Shown: piece after piece, positions 35,669-43,943 of the stretch | Layout of the letters: each line of letters opens with the position of its first letter | Numbering within the stretch: the first letter of the stretch is position 1 | Source of the DNA: Halomonas sp. KAO | GTDB lineage: Bacteria > Pseudomonadota > Gammaproteobacteria > Pseudomonadales > Halomonadaceae | DNA: 64,000 bases | Direction of reading: 5' to 3' | Assembly (NCBI RefSeq): GCF_015595025.1 | Contig: NZ_JADNRL010000019.1 | Location: 499,386 to 563,385 of the forward strand | Program-made: the position numbers and the translations under genes | The notes under the pieces: model-generated | Databases searched by the model: none | Seen by the model: only the letters and a program-made list of their open reading frames with translations | What the model was told of the DNA's origin: nothing

Positions 35669-36237
35669 CGTCTCGCCCCCGCGCGGCAATCCCCTGCAGC
35701 CTGGCCGTCGGTGGCCTTCCACTCGAGCGCCATGCCGGCCACCACCTCGATCACCCGGTCCGCCTCTCGCGCCAGCCGGCGATGCAGTCGCTGGAGAAAG
35801 GCCAGGTAGCGCCAGGTCTCGGCATCGGCTGGCGGCAGCGCTTCGTTGAGGTCGTTGGAGACCACCACCAGGGCGATATCGCGCATGCGGGCCCTCTCGA
35901 CCACCCGGGCCAGCATCGCCTCCCCGTCGGTCTCCGGGCCGCCACCGGCATAGAGCCACTGGCTGGCCCAGAGGGTCAGGCAATCCAGCAGCACGCTATC
36001 TCCCGCGGCCACCTCGGCAAGGGCCGTGTCCAGCGCCAGGGGCGCCTCCAGGGTGCGCCAACCGGTGCCACGCTCGTGACGATGGCGCGCGATTCGCGCG
36101 GCCATCTCGGCATCCGTGGCCTGGGCCGTGGCAAGATAGACGAGCTCGCCACCGCGGGATTGATGCAAGGCGCCGGCCAGCGCCTCGGCATGGCGACTCT
36201 TGCCGGAGCGCGCCCCACCACCGACGAAGGCGATCAC
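35665..36237 (-). CDS. cobU: Adenosylcobinamide kinase/guanylyltransferase
   Basis: Phosphorylates adenosylcobinamide, then adds GMP to make the substrate for CobS. 190 residues. It has the P-loop GGARSGKSRHAE, IARHRHERGTGWRTLEAPL with the guanylylation histidine region, VLLDCLTLWAS, and VVSNDLNEALPP. The GTG at 36237 is chosen: GGAGG stands upstream and the codon overlaps the cobD stop (GTGA). The frame is open much further, to 36900, inside cobD. Confidence 0.94.
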   Translation of the reverse strand: MIAFVGGGARSGKSRHAEALAGALHQSRGGELVYLATAQATDAEMAARIARHRHERGTGWRTLEAPLALDTALAEVAAGDSVLLDCLTLWASQWLYAGGGPETDGEAMLARVVERARMRDIALVVVSNDLNEALPPADAETWRYLAFLQRLHRRLAREADRVIEVVAGMALEWKATDGQAAGDCRAGARR

Positions 36238-37382
36238 GGCGCGCCCTCCTCGGCTTCCCGCAACACCTCGGCCAGGGCCGCCAGCAGGCGCTGATTGGCC
36301 GTGGCATCGCCCAGGGCCAGACGCAACCAGCCGCCGTCGAGGCCCGGGAAGGATTCGGTATGACGCACCAGCACACCGCGGCGCAGCAGCGCCGGTAGCA
36401 GTTGGCGCGTCGCCTCGCGCCCCCCGGGGTGACGCACCAGGAAGAAGTTGGCCCGGCTGGGGATCACCTCCAGGCCCAGGGCAGCGAGACCCGCCTGCAG
36501 CCGTGGCCGCTCGGTGGCGAGCCACGCCTCGGTGCGACCGGCGAAGTCGCGGTCGGCGAGCAGCGGTGCCACCAGTGCCGCCGCCAGGCCATTGACGCTC
36601 CAGGCGGGCTGACAGCCGGCGGCAAGTCGCACCGTCTCGCGGTCGGCCAGCAGATAGCCCAGGCGCAATCCGGGCAGGGTAAAGTGCTTGGTCAACGAGC
36701 GCAGCAGGATCAGGTGTTCGAAGCGGGTCAGCAGAGGCGTCAAGGCCTCCTCTCCCGTCGACCTTCCCTCCGCGTTGCCCACGAAATCGATAAAGGCCTC
36801 GTCCACCACCACGCGACAGCCACGCTCCGCGGTGAGTTCGAGCAGCCGCTGCATCCACGCTCGCGGCACCAGGGTGCCGGTGGGGTTGTTGGGTCGGCAC
36901 AGGAAGAGCAGCCGCGCCTCGCCCAGGGCGGCGACCACCGCCTCCGGGTCGAGGCGAAAGTCCGGTGGCTCGAGAGTCAGGCGAGTGACTGGCAGGCCAT
37001 GGGCCGCGCAGGCTCGTGCATACTCGGCGAAGGTGGGCTCGACGATGGCCACGGGAGTGCCAGGGAACTCCCGGGCATGGAGGGCAACGGCCAGAAAGAC
37101 CGCCTCGGCCCCACCGTTGGTCAGCAGTATCTGCTCGGGTGCCACTCTATCGTGGACGGCGATCGACTCACGCGCCTCGCGATAGTCGGGATCGGGATAG
37201 CGGGCCAGTGCCTCACCCTCCCCCTGCAGACGAGCCGACACCCAGTCGGGGAGCCAGGCCGGCGGCCCCAGGGGATTGAGATTGGCGCTGGCATCCAGCA
37301 CCGGCGTGTCGTCGGCCAGCCCGAAGCGAGCCAGCAAGGGCGCCGCCTGACCGCCGTGGAGCGGCCACTCCTTCGAACTCAT
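36234..37382 (-). CDS. cobD: L-threonine-O-3-phosphate decarboxylase
   Basis: PLP enzyme making (R)-1-aminopropan-2-ol phosphate, the linker of the nucleotide loop. 382 residues of aminotransferase fold I with DASANLNPLGPPAW, ILLTNGGAEAVFLA, CRPNNPTGTLV, VVVDEAFIDFVG and the PLP lysine in RSLTKHFTLPGLRLGY. The ATG at 37382 overlaps the cbiB stop by four bases. Salmonella CobD naming is used; in Pseudomonas denitrificans the homologue is called CobC. Confidence 0.92.
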   Translation of the reverse strand: MSSKEWPLHGGQAAPLLARFGLADDTPVLDASANLNPLGPPAWLPDWVSARLQGEGEALARYPDPDYREARESIAVHDRVAPEQILLTNGGAEAVFLAVALHAREFPGTPVAIVEPTFAEYARACAAHGLPVTRLTLEPPDFRLDPEAVVAALGEARLLFLCRPNNPTGTLVPRAWMQRLLELTAERGCRVVVDEAFIDFVGNAEGRSTGEEALTPLLTRFEHLILLRSLTKHFTLPGLRLGYLLADRETVRLAAGCQPAWSVNGLAAALVAPLLADRDFAGRTEAWLATERPRLQAGLAALGLEVIPSRANFFLVRHPGGREATRQLLPALLRRGVLVRHTESFPGLDGGWLRLALGDATANQRLLAALAEVLREAEEGAP

Positions 37383-38356
37383 GTCAGCACCTCCTTCAGC
37401 AGGATGACAAGGGCCAGCAACGCCAGAAAGACGACCCAACCGCCATGCATCAAGCGAACCGCCGCCGGGATATGCCGGGCACCGAGAGCCTCATGGGGGA
37501 AGCCGAGCCGAACCCGCTCGGAGAGTTCACCGAGGTAGTGGTTGTTGCCACCGAGCTGCACGCCCAGCAGATGGGCCACCATGGCCTCGGGCCAGCCGCT
37601 GTTGGGGCTAAGGTGGAGCGGCGCTTCCCGGCGGGTGGCGACCAGCGCTCCCCGGGTCCGCCACCCAGCGCTCAGCCGCGCGCCGAGCCATAGCGTCAGG
37701 GCGGTCAGGCGTGCCGGCAACCAGTTGGCCAGATCGTCGAGCCGGGCCGAGGCCCAGCCAAAGTCGAGATAGCGCGCGCTGCGATGGCCCACCATGGAGT
37801 CGAGGGTGTTGATCGCCTTGTAGGCCAGCGCCAGAGGCGCACCGCCCAGCAGGGCAAAGAACAGCGGAGAAGTAATGCCATCCACGCTGTTCTCGGCCAC
37901 GGTTTCCACCGTGCCACGGGCGATGTCGGCCTCATCCAGTTCGGCGGTATCGCGCCCGACGATCATGGAGAGTGCCCGACGAGCGCCGGGCAGATCGCCA
38001 CCCGTCAGGGGCGCCGCGACGGCGAGGGCGGCGTCGCGCAGGCCCTTGATCGCCAGACAGCTGGCCAGCAGCCACCCCTCGGCGAGCCAGCCCAGCCAGG
38101 GGTGAACGCGTGCCAGTAGCGTAATGGCCGACCAGGCCAGTCCCCCGCTGCCCAGTACCACCAGCGCCGTCATCAAGGCCCCCTTGCGCCGGCGGCTCAA
38201 CGGGCTGCCATGGTTCCAGGCGCCTTCCAGGCGAGCGATCACCTGCCCCATGCCCACCACCGGATGCGGCAGGCGACGCGGGTCACCGATCAGCAGGTCG
38301 ATTCCCACGGCGGCCAGCACCAGGCCGAGCAGCGCAAGCGATAGCGGCTCAGCCAT
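37379..38356 (-). CDS. cbiB: Adenosylcobinamide-phosphate synthase
   Basis: Membrane enzyme that attaches aminopropanol (or its phosphate) to adenosylcobyric acid. 325 residues with several membrane helices. Markers are DLLIGDPRRLPHPVVGMG, SMIVGRDTAELDEADIARGT, VETVAENSVDGITSPLFFAL, YKAINTLDSMVGHRS and GWPEAMVAHLLGVQLGG. The ATG at 38356 is used; it overlaps cbiZ by eight bases. It works right after CobQ and CbiZ in the salvage scheme. Confidence 0.94.
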   Translation of the reverse strand: MAEPLSLALLGLVLAAVGIDLLIGDPRRLPHPVVGMGQVIARLEGAWNHGSPLSRRRKGALMTALVVLGSGGLAWSAITLLARVHPWLGWLAEGWLLASCLAIKGLRDAALAVAAPLTGGDLPGARRALSMIVGRDTAELDEADIARGTVETVAENSVDGITSPLFFALLGGAPLALAYKAINTLDSMVGHRSARYLDFGWASARLDDLANWLPARLTALTLWLGARLSAGWRTRGALVATRREAPLHLSPNSGWPEAMVAHLLGVQLGGNNHYLGELSERVRLGFPHEALGARHIPAAVRLMHGGWVVFLALLALVILLKEVLT

Positions 38357-39056
38357 GGGACACCGCCCGTTCCTCGGCGTCTCGCCGCCACTCCCGGGAG
38401 GCGAGCAGCGACTCTCGAGTGGCCCGATATATCGCCTTGCCCAGCTCGCGTCCCAGACGCGTACCGGACCCGGCATAGGGAGTCACCGCGCCCTGCCGGG
38501 TCGCGGCGATCGCCAGGCAGTCGGTGGAGGTACCACTGGCCGGCGTGCCGCTGTGGGGATCACGCACCTCCAGCGATTGAAGGGCGCGTACCTTGGCTTC
38601 GCTGGCAGACAGGCAGGCGTTGACCATGGCACTGTCACTGAGGCACCCATCGATAAGCACCAGGGTGTTGATGGTGCCCACCGGTCGAGGGTCGCCAGCC
38701 AGGGGGGCGGTGATATCCACGGCATTGCCTGCCCCCGCGGTCACCGCCACCACTACTCCCTCCCCTTCCATCACCGCCAGATATTCGAGTCGCACCGCGG
38801 TCATCATGGCCAGGCTCCCCTCCAGCGGGATACCGCGTGCCGTCAGCCACCTCGCCAGATCCCCGGCCGGGTCGTGGCCAGCGTAGTCCTTGTTCACATG
38901 AAAGTTGCAGAAATGGTGACGCCAGCCGAAGCCGCCACCCACCAGGGCGCTGCTCAGCGTCCAGAGTGGCTGCGGGCTGGCAAGGTGCACGCACCCCTTA
39001 TCGACGGCCAGGGTCAGCCCCGGCCCAAAGGCGAGCTGGGAAGTCTCCGGCGTCAT
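38349..39056 (-). CDS. cbiZ: Adenosylcobinamide amidohydrolase
   Basis: Cleaves the aminopropanol side chain from adenosylcobinamide or from pseudocobalamin-type corrinoids, leaving adenosylcobyric acid, so foreign corrinoids can be rebuilt with the cell's own base. 235 residues with the CbiZ pattern: SSALVGGGFGWRHHFCNFHV, MMTAVRLEYLAVMEGEGV, VVAVTAGAGNAVDITAP and TINTLVLIDGCLSDSAMVNA. It overlaps cobT by four bases. CbiZ is best known from archaea and Rhodobacter, so transfer into this lineage is possible. Confidence 0.9.
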   Translation of the reverse strand: MTPETSQLAFGPGLTLAVDKGCVHLASPQPLWTLSSALVGGGFGWRHHFCNFHVNKDYAGHDPAGDLARWLTARGIPLEGSLAMMTAVRLEYLAVMEGEGVVVAVTAGAGNAVDITAPLAGDPRPVGTINTLVLIDGCLSDSAMVNACLSASEAKVRALQSLEVRDPHSGTPASGTSTDCLAIAATRQGAVTPYAGSGTRLGRELGKAIYRATRESLLASREWRRDAEERAVSHG

Positions 39057-40105
39057 GACCCAGCGCCGATCCCGGCATCATCGAAGGTGGCCATCTCCGA
39101 CAGCAGGCGACACGCCGAGTCCAGCAGCGGAAAGGCCAGGGCGGCGCCGGTGCCTTCGCCGAGGCGCAGCCCGAAGTCGAGCAACGGTCGGGCATCGAGG
39201 GCCTTCAGCGCCTGTTCATGTCCCGGCTCCTGGGAGCGGTGACCGAAGATCAGATACTCTCGCAGGCCGGGGCAGAGCCGACGGGCCACCAGCGCCGCCA
39301 CGGTGGCGATAAAGCCATCCACCAGCAGCGGCAGGCGCTGTTCGGCACCGCCCAGAAAGGCCCCTGCCATGGCGGCAATCTCCAGCCCCCCCACCGCGGC
39401 CAGAGCCCCCAGCGGGTCGTTTCGATCCGGCCGACGTGCCGCCAGGGCGCGCTCGATCACCGAGCGCTTATGGGCCACACCGCTGGCATCGAGACCGGTA
39501 CCGTTTCCAACCAGCCCCGCCACAGGACCGCCGGTCAGCACGGCCAGCAAGGCACTGCTCGCCGTGGTATTGGCGATGCCCATCTCGCCGATGACCAGGC
39601 ACCGACAGCCAGCCGCGGCGGCACGCTTGGCGGCGCGCGCCCCTGCCGCCATGGCCTGCAGGGCTTCGCCCCGCGTCATGGCGTCATTTTCCAGCATGTT
39701 AGCGGTGCCGAGACGAACCTTCTCGTTCACCAGTCGCGGATGACGGGCTACCTCCTCGGGCAAGGGAGTGACCACCCCCACATCGATGACCTCAAGGTGC
39801 GCCGCGTGCTGCTTGGCGAAAACATTGATGGCGGCCCCACCGGCGGTGAAGTTGGCCACCATCTGCGCGGTCACCTCCTGGGGAAAGGCCGATACCCCCT
39901 CGGCGGCCACCCCGTGGTCGGCGGCAAACACCAGCATGGCGGGCGGCGTAACCTGGGGGAGCGGCTGCCCCTGAATGGCCGCCAACTCCACGGCCAGACG
40001 CTCCAGGCGCCCCAGGCTCCCCGGCGGCTTGGTGAGTCGGTCGAGACGTCGCACGGCACGCTCCGCGGCGATGCTGTCGAGCTGAGGAAGACGGTCGGGG
40101 ATCAT
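39053..40105 (-). CDS. cobT: Nicotinate-nucleotide--dimethylbenzimidazole phosphoribosyltransferase
   Basis: Activates 5,6-dimethylbenzimidazole to alpha-ribazole phosphate for CobS. 350 residues, normal length. Markers are LTKPPGSLGRLERLA, FAADHGVAAEGVSAFP, QMVANFTAGGAAINV, VIGEMGIANTTASSAL and LDFGLRLGEGTGAALA with the catalytic Glu. It begins the cobT-cbiZ-cbiB-cobD-cobU-cobS-cobC run. The 144-bp gap upstream shows no B12-box, so this run seems not to have its own riboswitch. Confidence 0.96.
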   Translation of the reverse strand: MIPDRLPQLDSIAAERAVRRLDRLTKPPGSLGRLERLAVELAAIQGQPLPQVTPPAMLVFAADHGVAAEGVSAFPQEVTAQMVANFTAGGAAINVFAKQHAAHLEVIDVGVVTPLPEEVARHPRLVNEKVRLGTANMLENDAMTRGEALQAMAAGARAAKRAAAAGCRCLVIGEMGIANTTASSALLAVLTGGPVAGLVGNGTGLDASGVAHKRSVIERALAARRPDRNDPLGALAAVGGLEIAAMAGAFLGGAEQRLPLLVDGFIATVAALVARRLCPGLREYLIFGHRSQEPGHEQALKALDARPLLDFGLRLGEGTGAALAFPLLDSACRLLSEMATFDDAGIGAGS

Positions 40106-40249
40106 GTTGAGCGAGCCACTCCTGGCAGAGGCATCCGATCTGGGCCGGCCATCTTACCAGAACGCCAGCCATGGGCGACGCTCTGGGGGGAGTGCAAATC
40201 GCGGCGAGGCTTCCTATGCTGGAGGCCCTTTCACCACTGGAGACCTGAC

Positions 40250-40726
40250 ATGATCGATGCCACCGATATGGTTCATCTGGAGCGCTGCGTGGCGCTGGCG
40301 GAGAAAGGACTGGAAGCGGGTGACGAGCCCTTCGGCTCGGTGCTGGTGAATGCAGAAGGCGAGGTGCTGGCCGAGGACCACAACCATGTGGCCGGCGGCG
40401 ACGCCACCCAGCACCCCGAGTTCTTCCTGGCCCGCTGGGCGGCGGAGCACCTCACACCCGAGCAGCGCGCCGGGGCGACCGTCTATACCTCCGGCGAGCA
40501 CTGCCCCATGTGCGCGGCGGCCCATGGCTGGGTCGGCCTCGGGCGCATCGTCTACGCCAGCTCTTCCGAGCAGCTGATCGGCTGGCTCAGGGAGATGGGC
40601 GTTGCGCCGGCGCCGGTGGCGCCACTGCCCATCGAGCAGGTGGTGCCGGACGCCGTGGTCGAGGGGCCGGTACCGGCCTTCGCCGAGCGGATCCGCTCTC
40701 TGCATCGCCGGTTGCACGGTGCCTGA
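40250..40726 (+). CDS. Zinc-dependent nucleoside deaminase
   Basis: A 158-residue member of the cytidine/deoxycytidylate deaminase fold, probably a guanine or other base/nucleoside deaminase. H55-P-E57 supplies a zinc ligand and the proton-shuttle Glu, and C85/C88 in GEHCPMC the other ligands. Two family positions differ from the textbook forms: HPE for HAE, and EHCPMC for EPCPMC. Zinc binding should survive. The start ATG at 40250 follows GGAGACCTGAC. It is divergent from cobT and convergent with the HTH-GST gene; the substrate is not clear from sequence. Confidence 0.78.
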   Translation: MIDATDMVHLERCVALAEKGLEAGDEPFGSVLVNAEGEVLAEDHNHVAGGDATQHPEFFLARWAAEHLTPEQRAGATVYTSGEHCPMCAAAHGWVGLGRIVYASSSEQLIGWLREMGVAPAPVAPLPIEQVVPDAVVEGPVPAFAERIRSLHRRLHGA

Positions 40727-40732
40727 GGGAAG

Positions 40733-41617
40733 TCAGGCGCCACCGGCCAGTACCCGCTCGATAAAGGCCTCGCAGCGCCGTTGGGCCGGTCGCTCGCGCA
40801 AGCCATCCCAGTAGGCCTCGAACTCGGGGCGGCGAGGGAGTGTACCGAAGTGCATGCCCCAGCCGATGTGCGAGCCCACATAGACATCCGCCGCGCTGAA
40901 GGCGTCGCCGGCGATAAAGGGCTTGCCCGCCACGGCTCCAGCCAGGGTATCCACCAGCGTGTAATAGTCGCCGCAGCCCAGGCGCATCGCCTGCTCCGGG
41001 CTGGGTGTGACGCCCAGGTCGTTGAGGGCGATGGCGCTCTCCAGGGGGCCGGCGGCAAGAAACAGCCAGCGGTAGTAGTCGCCGCGCGCGGCGGGCGGCG
41101 GGGCCAGCCCCGCCTCGGGGAAGGCATCGGCCAGATAGGCGCAGATCGCCGCGGCCTCGGTCACCACGGTGTCGCCGTGACAGATGGCGGGCACCTTGCC
41201 CAGCGGATTGATGGCGAGGTACTCCGGGGACTTCATGGCGCTGCCGTACTCCAGCGTGACCGTGCGGTAGTTGATGTCGAGCTCCTCCAGCATCCAGTGC
41301 ACGATGCCGCCACGCGACAGCGGGTTGGTATAGAAGACCAGTGCGTCGGCCGGCGCCTGGGGTGAGGCCCCTTCACCCTGCCCGACCACCTGGGGTTCCT
41401 GCAGGGCCGGTGGTGGCAGCACCACCTCAGAGGGCAATAGATAGCCCTGGCCGGGTTCGTTGACCACTTCGACCCCCACCGCGCGCAGCACGGCAACCTC
41501 CTGGTAGAGGGTACGCAGCGAGATACCCAGGGCCTCGGCAAGGGCGGGGCCAGGCATCGGCTCCTGGCGATGGCGCAGAAGGCGAATGAGCGTCTGCAAT
41601 CGAGTGGAACGGGTCAT
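40733..41617 (-). CDS. HTH-glutathione S-transferase fusion protein
   Basis: 294 residues in one frame joining two unrelated domains. Residues 1-62 (STRLQTLIRLLRHRQEPMPG, then LAEALGISLRTLYQEVAVLR) are a DeoR/YafY-type winged helix-turn-helix ending in EPGQGYLL. After a Pro/Gln-rich linker (63-91), residues 92-294 are a complete glutathione S-transferase: FYTNPLSRGGIVHWMLEEL, the cis-Pro segment GKVPAICHG, and TEAAAICAYLADAFPE, then the all-helix domain. In YafY-like regulators a WYL domain normally occupies the place of the transferase. It could be a regulator sensing glutathione or its conjugates. The ATG at 41617 starts the HTH cleanly. Confidence 0.82.
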   Translation of the reverse strand: MTRSTRLQTLIRLLRHRQEPMPGPALAEALGISLRTLYQEVAVLRAVGVEVVNEPGQGYLLPSEVVLPPPALQEPQVVGQGEGASPQAPADALVFYTNPLSRGGIVHWMLEELDINYRTVTLEYGSAMKSPEYLAINPLGKVPAICHGDTVVTEAAAICAYLADAFPEAGLAPPPAARGDYYRWLFLAAGPLESAIALNDLGVTPSPEQAMRLGCGDYYTLVDTLAGAVAGKPFIAGDAFSAADVYVGSHIGWGMHFGTLPRRPEFEAYWDGLRERPAQRRCEAFIERVLAGGA

Positions 41618-41783
41618 GCTGGCCTCCCGGCACCTTGGCGCGCGTCGATACGACGTGTATGTCACGCATGATGCCTGCCCAGCCTCGCCGGCACCAGCAG
41701 TCCCAACAGGAAAGGTTCATCACAAGAAAGGCGGCGAGGTTGCCCTCGCCGCCCATCGATCGTTTTGCCAGGGAAATCTGGCG

Positions 41784-43610
41784 TCAGATCTCGAAGCCGA
41801 GCCCGAAATCTTCGGCGCTGATGGCCATCAGCGGCTCGGCCCCAGCCTCGAGCGCGCCCTTGTGGGCGCGGGTGCGCGGCAGCAGGCGCTGATAGAAGAA
41901 GCGCGCGGTATCCAGCTTGGCCCGGTAGAAGGCGGCCTCGTCGGTGCCCTCGGCAAGTGCGGCGCGAGCCTGCCGGGCGGCACGAGCGAACAGGTAGGCC
42001 AGGGTCACGTAGCCCGAATACATCAGATAGTCGACGCTGGCCGCCCCCACCTCCTCGCGATCGGTCATTGCCTTCATGCCGATCGCCATGGTCATCTCGC
42101 CCCACTCCCGGTTGAGCTTGGCCAGCGGGCGGACGAACTCGGCGAGCTCGCTGTTGCCCTCCTCGGCCTGGCAGAACTTGTGGATCTCCCTGGTAAAGGC
42201 CTTGAGATTCTCGCCCTGGCTCATCAGCACCTTGCGACCCAGCAGGTCGAGGGCCTGGATACCGGTCGTGCCCTCATAGAGGCGAGTGATGCGCGCATCG
42301 CGCACCAGCTGCTCCATGCCCCACTCCTGAATGAAACCGTGCCCACCGAAGACCTGCACGCCTTCGTTGGTCGCCTCGAAGCCCACCTCGGTAAGGAACG
42401 CCTTGACGATGGGCGTCAGCAGGCCCAGCAGGGTCTCGGCCCGCGCCTTCTCGTCGGCATCGGTGCCCTGCTCGACGATATCGATCATCTGGGCGGTATA
42501 CAGCACCAGCATCCGGCCACCCTCGGCGAAGGCCTTCTGGGTCAGCAGCATGCGCCGCACATCCGGATGAACGATGACCGGGTCGGCGACCTTGTCGGGC
42601 GCCTTGGCACCGGAGAGTGCACGCATCTGCAGGCGATCGCGCGCATAGGCCAGCGAGTTCTGGAAGCTGGCCTCGGTGAGGCCCAGCCCCTGGATGCCGA
42701 CCCCGATGCGGGCAGCGTTCATCATGGTGAACATGCAGGCCAGGCCCTTGTTGGGTGCCCCGACCAGAAAGCCCTTCGCCGAGTCGAAGTTCATCACGCA
42801 GGTCGCGTTGCCGTGGATACCCATCTTGTGTTCCAGGGAGCCACAAGTGACGCCGTTGCGCTCACCGGGGTTGCCGTCGCTATCGGGCAGGTGCTCATTC
42901 GGTAAATACTTCGGCACCACAAACAGCGAGATGCCCCTGGAGCCCTCCGGCGCGTCGGGCAGCTTGGCCAGCACCAGATGGACGATATTCTCGGCCAGGT
43001 CATGCTCACCGGCGGAGATAAAGATCTTGGTGCCCGTCACCGCGTAGCTGCCATCGTCATTGGGCATCGCACGGGTCTTGATCAGGCCCAGATCGGTGCC
43101 ACAGTGAGGCTCGGTCAGGCACATGGTACCGGTCCAGGTGCCCTCCACCAGCTTGGTGAGATAGGTGGCCTGCTGCTCCTCGGTTCCGTGATGACGCAGC
43201 GCGTCGGCGGCGCCATGGGAGAGCCCCGGGTACATGCCCCAGGCCAGGTTGGTGGAGCAGACCATCTCGTTGAGCACCATGGCCAGCGAGTGAGGCAGCC
43301 CCTGACCACCATGGGCGGGGTCGGCGGCCAGGCTCGGCCAGCCACCCTCGACATACTGGGCGTAGGCCTCCTTGAACCCCCTGGGGGCCTTCACCTCGCC
43401 ACCCTCCAGCAGGCAGCCCTCGCGGTCGCCACTCTGGTTCAGCGGCAGCAACACCTCGCGTGAGAAGCGCGCCCCCTCCTCCAGGATGGCGGCGACCACG
43501 TCGGGCGTCGCCTCTTCCCCACCGGGCAGTCGAGCATAGTGGCCCGGGTAGTCCAGCATCTCATCCATCACGAAACGAAGGTCACGCAGGGGGGCCTGAT
43601 AGTCGGGCAT
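41784..43610 (-). CDS. Acyl-CoA dehydrogenase (DmdC/FadE-like)
   Basis: FAD enzyme making the trans-2-enoyl-CoA in beta-oxidation or a related acyl-CoA pathway. 608 residues. The opening MPDYQAPLRDLRFVMDEMLD is typical of the subfamily that includes 3-methylthiopropionyl-CoA dehydrogenase (DmdC), but that family is broadly annotated and the substrate is uncertain. Core segments are TGTMCLTEPHCGTDLGLIKT, YAVTGTKIFISAGEHD and the C-terminal GGHGFIQEWGMEQLVRDARI. The ATG at 43610 is used. A PsrA-type palindrome lies 90 bp upstream. Confidence 0.9.
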   Translation of the reverse strand: MPDYQAPLRDLRFVMDEMLDYPGHYARLPGGEEATPDVVAAILEEGARFSREVLLPLNQSGDREGCLLEGGEVKAPRGFKEAYAQYVEGGWPSLAADPAHGGQGLPHSLAMVLNEMVCSTNLAWGMYPGLSHGAADALRHHGTEEQQATYLTKLVEGTWTGTMCLTEPHCGTDLGLIKTRAMPNDDGSYAVTGTKIFISAGEHDLAENIVHLVLAKLPDAPEGSRGISLFVVPKYLPNEHLPDSDGNPGERNGVTCGSLEHKMGIHGNATCVMNFDSAKGFLVGAPNKGLACMFTMMNAARIGVGIQGLGLTEASFQNSLAYARDRLQMRALSGAKAPDKVADPVIVHPDVRRMLLTQKAFAEGGRMLVLYTAQMIDIVEQGTDADEKARAETLLGLLTPIVKAFLTEVGFEATNEGVQVFGGHGFIQEWGMEQLVRDARITRLYEGTTGIQALDLLGRKVLMSQGENLKAFTREIHKFCQAEEGNSELAEFVRPLAKLNREWGEMTMAIGMKAMTDREEVGAASVDYLMYSGYVTLAYLFARAARQARAALAEGTDEAAFYRAKLDTARFFYQRLLPRTRAHKGALEAGAEPLMAISAEDFGLGFEI

Positions 43611-43700
43611 CTCGAACTCTCCAATTCTTCGGTTGACCGCCACTCGGTAAACCACAAGAGTGGCGCCAGCTGTCGATTGCAGGAAGGCAACGGCAACCAT

Positions 43701-43720
43701 TTTCAAACATGTGTTTGAAA
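43701..43720. promoter_or_regulatory. PsrA-type palindrome upstream of the acyl-CoA dehydrogenase
   Basis: TTTCAAACA-TG-TGTTTGAAA, nine perfect pairs around a two-base centre. Its core CAAAC-N4-GTTTG matches the published PsrA operator form (G/C)AAAC(N2-4)GTTT(G/C). A weaker relative, CAAAC-GAAC-GCTTG, lies on the minus strand at 43745-43758. PsrA is a TetR regulator of fatty acid oxidation in Pseudomonas; no psrA is in this window. Confidence 0.65.
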
Positions 43721-43821
43721 GTAGCCGCCACACGACCGAGAGTCAAGCGTTCGTTTGAAAGCTCGAGCGGTACGGGCTCTGCTGCCCTCCACTGAACACA
43801 CCCCAAAAGAGAGAACGCCCC

Positions 43822-43872
43822 AAAAAAAGAACACACCCCGAAGGTTGGATCGAGTGTCCAGCCTTCGGGGTG
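43822..43872 (-). terminator. Terminator of the acs-SDR operon
   Basis: A 16-bp stem (43834-43849 with 43857-43872, one G-T pair) is followed on the minus strand by a seven-T run (43828-43822). It ends the transcript that reads the acyl-CoA synthetase and short-chain dehydrogenase, so the acyl-CoA dehydrogenase beyond it needs its own promoter. Confidence 0.85.
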
Positions 43873-43943
43873 CTGTTCAACGACACCGCGGGCATTTTCT
43901 TAAAGCTGACAGCTTACGGCTTACAGCTCCCGGCGACACCGGG

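Noticed and set aside
40106..40249. Riboswitch search before cobT
   Set aside because: No B12-box or CCCCCGCAACGG core; the GGCCGGCC run is not enough.
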